Assembly: GCF_004353925.1 (NCBI RefSeq)
Contig: NZ_SMOK01000011.1
Span: 62,001 to 126,000, forward strand
From: Pseudomonas sp. H9
GTDB lineage: Bacteria > Pseudomonadota > Gammaproteobacteria > Pseudomonadales > Pseudomonadaceae
DNA: 64,000 nucleotides
Direction of reading: 5' to 3'
Part shown: piece by piece, positions 37,401-45,409 of the stretch
Layout: every line of letters starts with the position of its first letter
How positions within the stretch are numbered: the first letter of the stretch is position 1
Notes under the pieces: model-generated
Database searches by the model: none
Seen by the model: only the letters and a program-made list of their open reading frames with translations
Told to the model about the DNA's origin: nothing
Program-made: the position numbers and the translations under genes

Positions 37401-40400
37401 GGCCGTTGGCGCCAATACCCACCACGTCGAAGTACTCGTCGACCGTCTGGCCTTGGTTGAGCCCCTGTACATGGGCTGCATCGTTGAGCAGGGTGTAGGT
37501 CCAACTGCCGTCGGCTCCGAGGGCCAATGTGCCGAACGGATCTGCACCGGGGGTGATGGTCCAGGTGAACGCAACGCCGCCTGGCAGGTTGTCGAGTTGT
37601 CCGCTGAGGCTGGGCTGGTTGTCCTCGATCACGGCAATGGCCAGTGGGTCGAGCACGGTATCGCCATCGCCGGGGCCCGGTAGTGGGCGGTCCTGGGTGC
37701 CGATTACCGTGATATTGATGTAACTGGACACGGTGGCGCCGTACTTGTCGGTCAGTTGTACCAGAAAACTGTCGATAGCCTGGTCGCCGATTCTCAGCGC
37801 TTGGGTGTCCGGGTCGCTGGTGTTGAGTGTGTATGTCCAGTTGCCGTAGTCGTCCAGGGTCAGCTCGCCATAGCGACCTTGGCCTTCGGGCAAGCTCCAG
37901 AATGTAGAATCGAGGCGGTCGAGGTCGGCCCCTACCAAACGACCACTGGCTGTTTCGGCCACGTGATGGATGACGGTGTCGGCAGTGACGCCACTGATTA
38001 CCGGCGCATCGTTGGTACCGAAAACGGTGATGGTGACCTCTTGGTACACCCTGGCGCCATGCTGATCGACGGCAGCTACAACGAACGTCTCGGTGATTTT
38101 GTCGTCCGGTGTAAGGGCCTGTACTCGGGCACTGGTATTGTCCAGGCTGTAGGTCCAGTTACCGTTTTCATCCAGTACCAGGTCACCGTAGGCACCGATG
38201 TAATGGTGGCTTTGAAAGGTGGGGTGGTCACCTGTGTCAGCGTCGTAGGCCACCAGCTTGCCGGTGACGCTGGTCAGTTGGTCTTCTTGCACCGTGCCGA
38301 TGATGTTGCCCTTGATCAGTGGTGCGTCGTTCTGCCCCTTGATGATGACGCTGATGTCTTTGAAGTCGGTCACCCCCTGGCCGTCAGTCACCTTGACCCG
38401 GAACGTTTCGATCGCAGTATCACCGATGCCCAATGCATCGACTTTCGCCGTGCCGACGTCCAGCTGGTAACTCCAACTGCCGTTGGCGTTGAGGGTGAAG
38501 GTGCCGTATTGGCCCGCCTCATTGCCGACGTATTCCCAGGTGGCGGTGTCGCCTACGTCGACATCGCCAGGGTTTAACTGGCCGCCCGTGCGAGTGGCGC
38601 TGTCTTCGGTGACGGTACCGGTGCTGGTACCGCCAATGTGCGGGCCGTCGTTGGTGCCGGTGATGCGCACGACGATTGTGGCATTGCTGCGTGCGCCGGC
38701 AGCGTCAGTGACGCTGATGAGAAACTCATCCGTGGCGAGCGCACCTTCGGCCAGCGCGTCGGCTTTGCTGTGGTCCAGGGTGTAGACCCAGTGCCCGTCC
38801 TGATCGAGGCTGAGGCTACCGTAGAGGCCGTCATACTCACTGCCGAGCGCATTGTAGATGCGCCAGCTCAGTACGTCGCCGATGTCTGGGTCGCCACTGG
38901 CGATGTGGCCTTCACACTGGGTGAAGCCGGCGTTGTCCTCGATCACGTTTCCGCTCAGGGCAGGGGAGCCGGGGTCTATCGCCGGGCCGTCGTTACTACC
39001 AACGACGCGCAGGGTGATCAGTTGTTCGGCATAACCGCCATGGTTGTCGCTGACGCGCACAATGAAGGTATCGAGCTGCGTGTCACCGGCCCGGATTGAC
39101 TGTGACAGCAACGGGTCGAGGTTATAGCTCCACACGCCGTTCTGGTTGATGCTGAGGGTGCCGTACACACCTTGTGGGGCCAACACGCTCCAACTGCCCA
39201 AGGTATCGCCCTTGTCGATGTCGTTGAACGTCAGTGAACCACTGGCATACAAGTTGCGATCTTCAACCACACTGCCCTGAACGGTGCCGCTGATGCGCGG
39301 GTTGTCATTGCTGCCAAGCACGTCGATGCTGATGGTCTGCAGCACAGCAATGCCGGAGCTGTCTTTGGCCCGAACAGTAAACTGCTCAACGTGTCGCTTG
39401 CCTTCGGCCAACGCCTGGGTGCTGGCGCGGCTGTTGTCCAGGCTGTAGAGCCAGATGCCGGTGCTGGTGTTGAAGCTCAGCGTGCCGTAGGTGCCAGCGC
39501 CGCTGTCCAGCGACCAGTTGAAACTGTCGCCACGGTCGACGTCACTGTGGCTGAGGCTGCCACCAATGGTGTTGGCCAGCGCATCCTCGATCACTTCACC
39601 GGTGTGGCTGCCGCTGATCACGGGCAGGTCGTTGGCGCCATTGATGGTAATAGTGATGGTATAGGACACCGGCGTACCGGAAGAGTCGGTGGCCGAGACC
39701 CGGAACACTTCGGTGACTTTTTCGCCTTTGGCCAAGGCGTTAGTGGCCTCGCGCGTGCTGTCCAGCGTGTAGGTCCACCTACCGGTCGTGGTGTTGAACG
39801 CAAAGTTGCCGTACACGCTGGTGTTGTCGCCTGATTCAGCCCATTTCAAGGTGTCGCCGGTGTCTGGGTCTGTGGCTGTCAGGGTGGCGCTGATCTGGGT
39901 GGTACTGGCGTCTTCGGTCAGCGTGCCGGTTTTGGTGCCGCTGATGACCGGTAGGTCGTTACTGCCAGTGATCTGAAGGGTGACCACCTGCGAGACGGGT
40001 TGGCCAGAGCTGTCGGTAGCGCGGACGATAAAACTGTCAAAGACCTTGGCGCCGGAGGGCAGCGCGTTGGTGGCCGTGCGGGTATTGTCCAGGGTGTAGA
40101 CCCAATGCCCGGACGCTGGGTTGATGCTGAGCGAGCCGTAAGTGCCAAGGGATGTACCCACCGACCAGACGAGGCTGTCGCCCTGGTCGACATCGTGCGC
40201 CAGCAGATCGCCCTGCGCTGTGTTAAGAGGCGCATCCTCAGTCACCGCGCCGGTTGTAGTGCCGCTGATAACCGGCAGATCGTTGCTGCCGACGAGAGTA
40301 ATGGTAATCGAGCTGGTGCTGCTGCCTCCCGCTCGGTCGATGGCGCGGACCGTAAACGTCTCGGTAACAGTTTGCCCGGCGAGCAAACCGTCAGTGCTCT

Positions 40401-43400
40401 GCAGGTTATTGTCCAGGGTGTAGACCCAGCGACCACTGCTGGGGTCGAGGCTGATCGCACCATAATTGCCAATGGCATTACCAGTGATTGCCCACGTGGC
40501 GAAGTCGGCATGGTCGACATCGCTGGCGACCAGGGTGCCACTCACGCTGTTGACTGGCGCATCCTCACTGACCGTGCCAGTGCGGGTGCCGCTGATCACC
40601 GGCAGGTCGTTGGTGCCGCTGACGCTGATGGTCACGGTGTGCGTTACCGGCTGCCCGGACGAATCGGTGGCTTGTACGACAAAGCGCTCCTCGGCTTGTT
40701 GCCCGGCGGCCAGGGCCTGGGTGGCCGCCCGAGCATTGTCCAGGCTGTAGGTCCACAGGCCGCTGCTGGCATCGATGACCAGCGCGCCGTAAGCACCACT
40801 GCCGTTGACCACCGACCAGCCCAGGGTGTCGCCGGTGTCCACATCGCTTGCTGTCAGCGTGCCGCTGGCCGTCAGCAGCGTGTCTTCGACGACCGCGCCG
40901 CTGTTGCTGCCACTGATCACCGGCAGGTCATTGCTGCCGATGATGGTGAGCGTGAGTGTTTGCGTGCTGAAGCCTCCCGCCAGATCGGTGGCGCGGACCG
41001 TAAACGTCTCGGTGACGGTTTGCCCGGCGCGCAGGCTGTTGGTGCTCTGCAGGCTGTTGTCCAGGGTATAGACCCAGCGACCACTGTTGGGGTCGAGGCT
41101 GATAACGCCGTAGGTGCCGGCGACGTTGCCGTCGATGGTCCAGCGGCTGAAGTCGGCATGGTCGACATCGCTGGCGATCAGGGTGCCACTCACGCTGTTG
41201 ACTGGCGCATCCTCACTGACCGTGCCAGTGCGGGTACCGCTGATCATTGGCAGGTCATTGGTGCCGCTGACGCTGATGGTCACGGTGTGCGTGACCGGCT
41301 GCCCGGATGAGTCGATGGCTTGTACGACAAAGCGTTCCTCGGCTTGTTGCCCGGCGGCCAGGGCCTGGGTGGCCGCCCGGGCATTGTCCAGGCTGTAGGT
41401 CCACAGGCCGCTGCTGGCATCGATAACCAGCGTGCCGTAAGCACCACTGCCGTTGACCACCGACCAGCCCAGGGTGTCGCCGGTGTCCACATCGCTTGCT
41501 GTCAGCGTGCCGCTGGCCGTCAGCAACGTGTCTTCGACGACCGCGCCGCTGTTGCTGCCACTGATCACCGGCAGGTCGTTGCTGCCGGTGATGGTGATGG
41601 TGATCCATTGCTGAGCGGTACCGCCCAGACCGTCGGAGACGGTGGCAACGAACTGCTCCGTTACCTGTTGCCCAGCCGCAAGCGACTGAGTGGTGGCAAG
41701 GGCGTTGTCCAGGCGATAGATCCAGGCACCGCTGGCCGCGTCTATGGCAAGCGTACCGTAGAGGCCAAGCGTCGATCCCAGGCTCCAGCTCAGGCTGGCA
41801 CCGAGGTCGATGTCGCTGGCCAGCAGTTGGCCGCTGGTGAACTGCAGCGGCGCATCTTCGATCACGCCGCCCGCGATAACCGACACTGCACTGATCAGCG
41901 GGGCATCATTGATACCGTGCAGGGTGATGACTATCTGATGACTGGTGCCATCCAGACTGGTCACGGTGAAGCTGTCGGTGACACTGCTGCCCTGGGCCAG
42001 TTGCTGGATAGCCAGCTGGTCGTTGTCGGCGTGGTACTGCCAGTTTCCGTCGGCATCGAGGGTCAGTGCGCCGTAACGGCCCTGCAGGGGATTGCCGGCG
42101 TCATGGGCGACGAAACTGGATTGGTTGTCGTCCACATCGCTGATGCTCAAGCGGCCAGCGGTTTCCAACAAGCGGGTAGCGGCGCTGATGTGGTCTTCAG
42201 TGACGCTGCCGCTGTCAACGCCGGTGATGATTGCTCCTTGGTTAGTGCCAATCAGGGTGATGATCAGGTTTTGGGTTGCGCTGGCACCGTGATTGTCGGT
42301 CACGATCAGGGTGATGGTCAGCGTCTGCCTGGCCCCCTCGGCCAAATGCTGATAAGCCGGGTTTGTCGGGTCGAAGTGGTAGGTGCCGTCCGGGTCGATG
42401 CTAAAACCCTCGACAACGCTTGCGCTGCTGAAGGTCAGCACGTCGCCGTCGTCTATATCGCTGGCCATGGCGATGGCACTGATTGGCGCATCGCCCTCGT
42501 GGACTTCACGCGGGGTGAGTACGCTCATCACCGGCAGATCGTTGGTGCCGGTGAGGATAATGGTCAAATCGAGGGTCGCGCTGCCGCCGTGGTTGTCGCT
42601 GACGGTAATTGGCACGCTCCATTGCTGCGTTGCCCCCTCGGCCAGGTGCTGGAAGTCAGCTTGGCTCGGGTCAAACCTGTAACTGCCATCGGCATTGAGG
42701 ATGAAACCGGGCAGGGTGGCTTGGGTGGCGAACGTCAGGCGGTCGCCCTGATCGACGTCGCTGGCGTTGAGCTGGCCGTGGACCACGGCGCCATCTTCGC
42801 TGGCGTGCAACGCACTGGCCTGGCTAATCACCGGCACGTCATTGGTGCCTTGGAGGGTAATCGTGATTTGGCTAATGGCACTGGCGCCATGTTCGTCGGT
42901 AACGCGTACGTTGAAGGTTTCCTGCAGTGACTGGCCGACGCCCAGAGCTTGAACGGCGGGCAGGGCATTGTTCAGGTGATAGCGCCAACTGCCGCTTGCG
43001 CTATCCAGCTCCAGGTGACCATAGAGCCCTTGCAGAGCGTCGCCAGCCCAGCTCAATTGCGCCCCTTGGTCGACGTCGCTGGCCTGCAGCGTGCCAGACA
43101 CGGTATTGATCAGGTCTTCACTGACCGTACCGTCAAGCACGGAGGTGGCGCAGATTTGCGGTTGGTCGTTGGTGCCGACCACCACGACACGAATCACTGC
43201 ATGGGTCGGGACATTGACGCCGTCGCTGATGCGCACGAGGAACTGCTCGACCACCTGCTGACCCGCGGCCAGTGATTGAACGGCGCTGCTGGCGTTGTCG
43301 AGCTGGTAGTGCCAGTGCCCCTGGCCGTCCACGCGCATCATCCCGAGCGGGGAGTCCGGCGATTGCACCTCCCAGATCAACGCCGCACCGGGCAGGCCGC

Positions 43401-43998
43401 CGCTGGCAAGTAACTGGCCACTGGCCTCCAGCGCGCGGTCTTCAAGGGTGATTCCAAGTTCATCGCCAACCACTTGCAGGGTGGGCACTACATACTCAGG
43501 CTTGGCTGCGCTGGTGCTGATACCGATGGCGTTACCTGCGCCATGGGCGCGGGCGCTACCGGTGATGGCCGTGGCGGACGGCGTGAAATGCAAGCGCGCG
43601 GCGTCAACCAGCAGCATGTCACGCAGTGAGTCCGGCGGCACCCAGTGACCGCTGGCTTCGTCCCGAAAAAAGCCTGGTGCGCCAGGGGCGGCAGCCTCGA
43701 CCGGCACAGGGCCGGTGTCCGTATTCACAGGCAGCGCAGCGGATGCACCCTGGCCGGCGGCCAGTGGGCCGCTCTGGTGGGCTGGGCCATGGCCGTGTGC
43801 CTCACCCTGATCAATGGGGGCCAACCTTGAACCTTCCAGTGGCGAAGTCCAACCCAACGGAGATTGTTCGTCGGGCAGCGGATCGTGGCCAAAGTTATGT
43901 TCGCGGGCGCGCAGGTTCTCGGCGGCCGCTTCTGCGCCTTGGGCCGACTGCGCGGCGTCTTTGGGGGCGCCGCGAGGAGGAAGTGTGTGGTCAGTCAT
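34486..43998 (-). CDS. Giant VCBS-repeat surface adhesin, type I secreted
   Basis: A 3170-residue protein made almost wholly of tandem VCBS/cadherin-like repeats of about 100 residues. I count about 26 repeat boundaries of the form GTNDLPVISG or a variant, with recurring YGTLxIDxxGxWTYxLDN cores. The N-terminal 160 residues are Pro/Gly/Ala-rich without a Sec signal (MTDHTLPPRGAPKDAAQSAQ). The C-terminal 100 residues are acidic and unstructured-looking, with no GGxGxDxLx RTX repeats. Such proteins are exported by type I systems and mediate biofilm or surface attachment (LapF/BapA-like in size and pattern). The longer frame to 44145 is rejected because AAGGTGAG sits just before the ATG at 43998. 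The HlyD gene ends 64 bp upstream. Two repeats were recently copied. Confidence 0.9.
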   Translation of the reverse strand: MTDHTLPPRGAPKDAAQSAQGAEAAAENLRAREHNFGHDPLPDEQSPLGWTSPLEGSRLAPIDQGEAHGHGPAHQSGPLAAGQGASAALPVNTDTGPVPVEAAAPGAPGFFRDEASGHWVPPDSLRDMLLVDAARLHFTPSATAITGSARAHGAGNAIGISTSAAKPEYVVPTLQVVGDELGITLEDRALEASGQLLASGGLPGAALIWEVQSPDSPLGMMRVDGQGHWHYQLDNASSAVQSLAAGQQVVEQFLVRISDGVNVPTHAVIRVVVVGTNDQPQICATSVLDGTVSEDLINTVSGTLQASDVDQGAQLSWAGDALQGLYGHLELDSASGSWRYHLNNALPAVQALGVGQSLQETFNVRVTDEHGASAISQITITLQGTNDVPVISQASALHASEDGAVVHGQLNASDVDQGDRLTFATQATLPGFILNADGSYRFDPSQADFQHLAEGATQQWSVPITVSDNHGGSATLDLTIILTGTNDLPVMSVLTPREVHEGDAPISAIAMASDIDDGDVLTFSSASVVEGFSIDPDGTYHFDPTNPAYQHLAEGARQTLTITLIVTDNHGASATQNLIITLIGTNQGAIITGVDSGSVTEDHISAATRLLETAGRLSISDVDDNQSSFVAHDAGNPLQGRYGALTLDADGNWQYHADNDQLAIQQLAQGSSVTDSFTVTSLDGTSHQIVITLHGINDAPLISAVSVIAGGVIEDAPLQFTSGQLLASDIDLGASLSWSLGSTLGLYGTLAIDAASGAWIYRLDNALATTQSLAAGQQVTEQFVATVSDGLGGTAQQWITITITGSNDLPVISGSNSGAVVEDTLLTASGTLTASDVDTGDTLGWSVVNGSGAYGTLVIDASSGLWTYSLDNARAATQALAAGQQAEERFVVQAIDSSGQPVTHTVTISVSGTNDLPMISGTRTGTVSEDAPVNSVSGTLIASDVDHADFSRWTIDGNVAGTYGVISLDPNSGRWVYTLDNSLQSTNSLRAGQTVTETFTVRATDLAGGFSTQTLTLTIIGSNDLPVISGSNSGAVVEDTLLTASGTLTASDVDTGDTLGWSVVNGSGAYGALVIDASSGLWTYSLDNARAATQALAAGQQAEERFVVQATDSSGQPVTHTVTISVSGTNDLPVISGTRTGTVSEDAPVNSVSGTLVASDVDHADFATWAITGNAIGNYGAISLDPSSGRWVYTLDNNLQSTDGLLAGQTVTETFTVRAIDRAGGSSTSSITITLVGSNDLPVISGTTTGAVTEDAPLNTAQGDLLAHDVDQGDSLVWSVGTSLGTYGSLSINPASGHWVYTLDNTRTATNALPSGAKVFDSFIVRATDSSGQPVSQVVTLQITGSNDLPVISGTKTGTLTEDASTTQISATLTATDPDTGDTLKWAESGDNTSVYGNFAFNTTTGRWTYTLDSTREATNALAKGEKVTEVFRVSATDSSGTPVSYTITITINGANDLPVISGSHTGEVIEDALANTIGGSLSHSDVDRGDSFNWSLDSGAGTYGTLSFNTSTGIWLYSLDNSRASTQALAEGKRHVEQFTVRAKDSSGIAVLQTISIDVLGSNDNPRISGTVQGSVVEDRNLYASGSLTFNDIDKGDTLGSWSVLAPQGVYGTLSINQNGVWSYNLDPLLSQSIRAGDTQLDTFIVRVSDNHGGYAEQLITLRVVGSNDGPAIDPGSPALSGNVIEDNAGFTQCEGHIASGDPDIGDVLSWRIYNALGSEYDGLYGSLSLDQDGHWVYTLDHSKADALAEGALATDEFLISVTDAAGARSNATIVVRITGTNDGPHIGGTSTGTVTEDSATRTGGQLNPGDVDVGDTATWEYVGNEAGQYGTFTLNANGSWSYQLDVGTAKVDALGIGDTAIETFRVKVTDGQGVTDFKDISVIIKGQNDAPLIKGNIIGTVQEDQLTSVTGKLVAYDADTGDHPTFQSHHYIGAYGDLVLDENGNWTYSLDNTSARVQALTPDDKITETFVVAAVDQHGARVYQEVTITVFGTNDAPVISGVTADTVIHHVAETASGRLVGADLDRLDSTFWSLPEGQGRYGELTLDDYGNWTYTLNTSDPDTQALRIGDQAIDSFLVQLTDKYGATVSSYINITVIGTQDRPLPGPGDGDTVLDPLAIAVIEDNQPSLSGQLDNLPGGVAFTWTITPGADPFGTLALGADGSWTYTLLNDAAHVQGLNQGQTVDEYFDVVGIGANGQHVYTRVTVNITGTNDEPTIEGVFSDTVVEDQDSQANGHLSVRDADINDTHLWTLQNPAGELGTLFLDANGDWTYTLDNSKAQYLNVDEHKDEVFTVVVTDSHGATATHTITITIHGTADGPRIDPVAVGTAIPGAQETLGGNVPVQDADADDTAAFSLLSDSHGRYGTLSIDADGNWSYLLDPSSTNAALKALAQGMQAQDIFIIQVRDSTGALCEQQITVTVQGINDTPVLAGITSGSVTDRSMIVVAGRALASDPDQSDLVNIAPYNETGRYGQFSIDANGNWRYMLDRSLEHYDEVMSLNPNESLKETFRIVATDSNGAQVMRDVVVTVNGANYLPEVDGDVLGVIKEDGPNTIQGQLTSTDIDHNDTTVWSPMYVAGTYGQFQMSADGTWRYQLKGDAPQVQALREGQVMSGNFIAYGVDHNGGEVVRSITIQVVGTDDPAIITGQVSGEATEDSDVLAGQLQVTGKLHISDVDTGEGIVVAQTVVGLYGTLNLFSDGNWRYLADNTQAAIQQLSEGDSLYDVFSLSTVGGTAYQISITLNGSNDLPQLAAITAQNAKEGDGLLVGQLIGSDIDASDTLTFSSNTVAGFTLSNDGSYSFDPNNTAYQYLAAGQTLKLTIPITANDGHGGTASQNLVITLTGTNDVPLFSAIAERFATEGAAPLTGQLIASDIDTSDSLTFSTASNIAGFNLNGNGSYSFDPSNAAYQYLAQDETLVLTIPVIVNDGHGGTASQNLVITLTGTNDLPLFSAITEQVVSEGGAPLIGQLNASDVDSSDSLTFSTTASIAGFFLDSDGRYSFDPGDDAYQHLAEGESTTLTIPITVSDNQGGSTTQDLLITLMGSETAGRMALSEDPHTLESMAIGESSSDSALSPYLAFTTFEGSAGSEPAEHNPVPAHDYLLSAGLDPAQLDFGALASAPIEPPDIATPSSLEPDPVHNPDQALAAAIDAGIEFAQIVPEQHHPLAS
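40561..41590. repeat. Near-identical DNA repeats 648 bp apart within the adhesin gene
   Basis: The roughly 370 bases from 40561 recur almost unchanged from 41209, an offset of 648 bp (216 codons, two VCBS units). Protein segments such as VEDTLLTASGTLTASDVDTG are identical in both, while neighbouring repeats are much less alike, so this is a recent duplication or gene conversion. Confidence 0.85.
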
Positions 43999-44062
43999 TT
44001 TGCTCACCTTTTGAACGCGCTTTCTGTCACAGGGGAAGTAGGAGGGCTGTGGTGGCGCGCTG

Positions 44063-45409
44063 TCAGCGTTCGTGGAAAGCGGATTCGGTGCTGGTAAAGA
44101 CCGGTTTGGCCAGGTACTGGAAGACAGATTTCTGCCCGGTGACAATGTCCACTTCGCCGGTCATGCCAGGGATCAACAAGCGTTTTTCGTTATCGCCGAC
44201 ATGAGCCTGGGCGAGTTGCAGGTCGACTTTGTAGTAGGCCTCACCACTGCGCTCTTCACGGAAGGCGGAAGGCGAGACGTGGGTGACTTTCGCCTCGACC
44301 GAGCCGAAGCGGCTGTAGTCGTAGGCATCGATTTTCACCCGGGCCAGCTGGCCTGAATGGACGTAGCCGATGTCGCGTGGTGAAACCCTGGCTTCCATCA
44401 ACACCCCACCGGCGCTGGGCACGATTTCGGCAACCGTACCGCCGGGTGGGATAACCGCGCCCACTCGCGTATCGGGCAGGCTGTGAATGAAGCCGGCGAT
44501 TGGCGCACGCAGCTCGCTCTGGCCATGGCGGGTTTGCAGGGCCTGCAGTTCGGCATCCAGTTCGTGCACTTTCAACAGGATTTCACTGCGCTGTGCGCGT
44601 GCCGTCTCAAGCGGTTCGCTGCGCGCTGCGACCAGTTCAGCCGAAGCTTGGTCAACGGCCTTTTCCAGGGCCTGGATGCGGGTCTGTAGTTGGGTCAGGT
44701 TACGACTGACTTCGGTTGCATGCTCCTCGACTTCGGCCACTCTAACCGCAGAAATCACGTGGCGTGCCAGGCCTTCGCGGTAACGTTTCAACACGTCCTG
44801 CGCTAAGTTGGCCTGTTGGCGGGCACCGGACAATTCGCTGCGCGCCCCCGCCAGTGCGGCTTTTTGCTGCTCCAGTGCGGTCTGCTTGGTATTGACTTTG
44901 GCCTGGAACAGCGTCGACTGCTGTTGATGCAGTTTTTTTGCCGCCTCGATCAATTCCGGGTATTGGGAATAGGCCGAGAAGTCAGGTTCGCGGCTGTCGA
45001 CAATCGCCCCCCAGCGTTCCAGGTCGATTTGCAGTGCGGCGCGCTTGACCTGGGCCTGAGCGCGCTGCTTGGTAAGGTCAGGCGCGGTAAAGCGGGCGAT
45101 TGGCTGCCCGACGTTGACATGCTGGTAGGTGCGGACATAAAGCTCGCTCAGCGTACCGCCTTCCTCGGATTGCACCGACTGTACCCGGCCCACCGGCTGC
45201 AGATCACCCCGTGCCTTGGCCAATTCGTCGACTTGCGCGATCAACGACCAGAGCAAGAGCAGTAGCACCAGCGCCACAATGCCCAGCAACAACCGGCGCA
45301 GGTAGTGCGAGGTGTGTCCCTCCTGCAACAGGCTGGCGATGTTGGCGCTGCCACGGCTGTCGGCTGCGCCGGTGATGGAGACGATGTCGAGCGGTTTGCT
45401 CGTGTTCAT
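44063..45409 (-). CDS. HlyD family periplasmic adaptor of a type I secretion system
   Basis: A 448-residue membrane-fusion protein. It has a short cytoplasmic N-terminus, one membrane span at about residues 39-59 (LLLGIVALVLLLLLWSLIAQ), and a lipoyl/barrel half (GRVQSVQSEEGGTLSELYVR, VGQPIARF). A long coiled-coil hairpin follows (residues about 130-290, Gln/Ala/Glu-rich), then the return half (LRAPIAGFIHSLPDTRVGAV, ending MTGEVDIVTGQKSVFQYL). It links the inner-membrane ABC exporter to a TolC-like outer-membrane channel, which is not in this window. Its start codon overlaps the stop codon of the ABC gene (ATGA), so I take 45409 rather than the longer frame. Confidence 0.92.
   Translation of the reverse strand: MNTSKPLDIVSITGAADSRGSANIASLLQEGHTSHYLRRLLLGIVALVLLLLLWSLIAQVDELAKARGDLQPVGRVQSVQSEEGGTLSELYVRTYQHVNVGQPIARFTAPDLTKQRAQAQVKRAALQIDLERWGAIVDSREPDFSAYSQYPELIEAAKKLHQQQSTLFQAKVNTKQTALEQQKAALAGARSELSGARQQANLAQDVLKRYREGLARHVISAVRVAEVEEHATEVSRNLTQLQTRIQALEKAVDQASAELVAARSEPLETARAQRSEILLKVHELDAELQALQTRHGQSELRAPIAGFIHSLPDTRVGAVIPPGGTVAEIVPSAGGVLMEARVSPRDIGYVHSGQLARVKIDAYDYSRFGSVEAKVTHVSPSAFREERSGEAYYKVDLQLAQAHVGDNEKRLLIPGMTGEVDIVTGQKSVFQYLAKPVFTSTESAFHER

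Noticed and set aside
34486..43998. CRISPR-like regular repeats
   Set aside because: The repeats are about 300 bp coding units of VCBS domains, with no short identical repeats and spacers.
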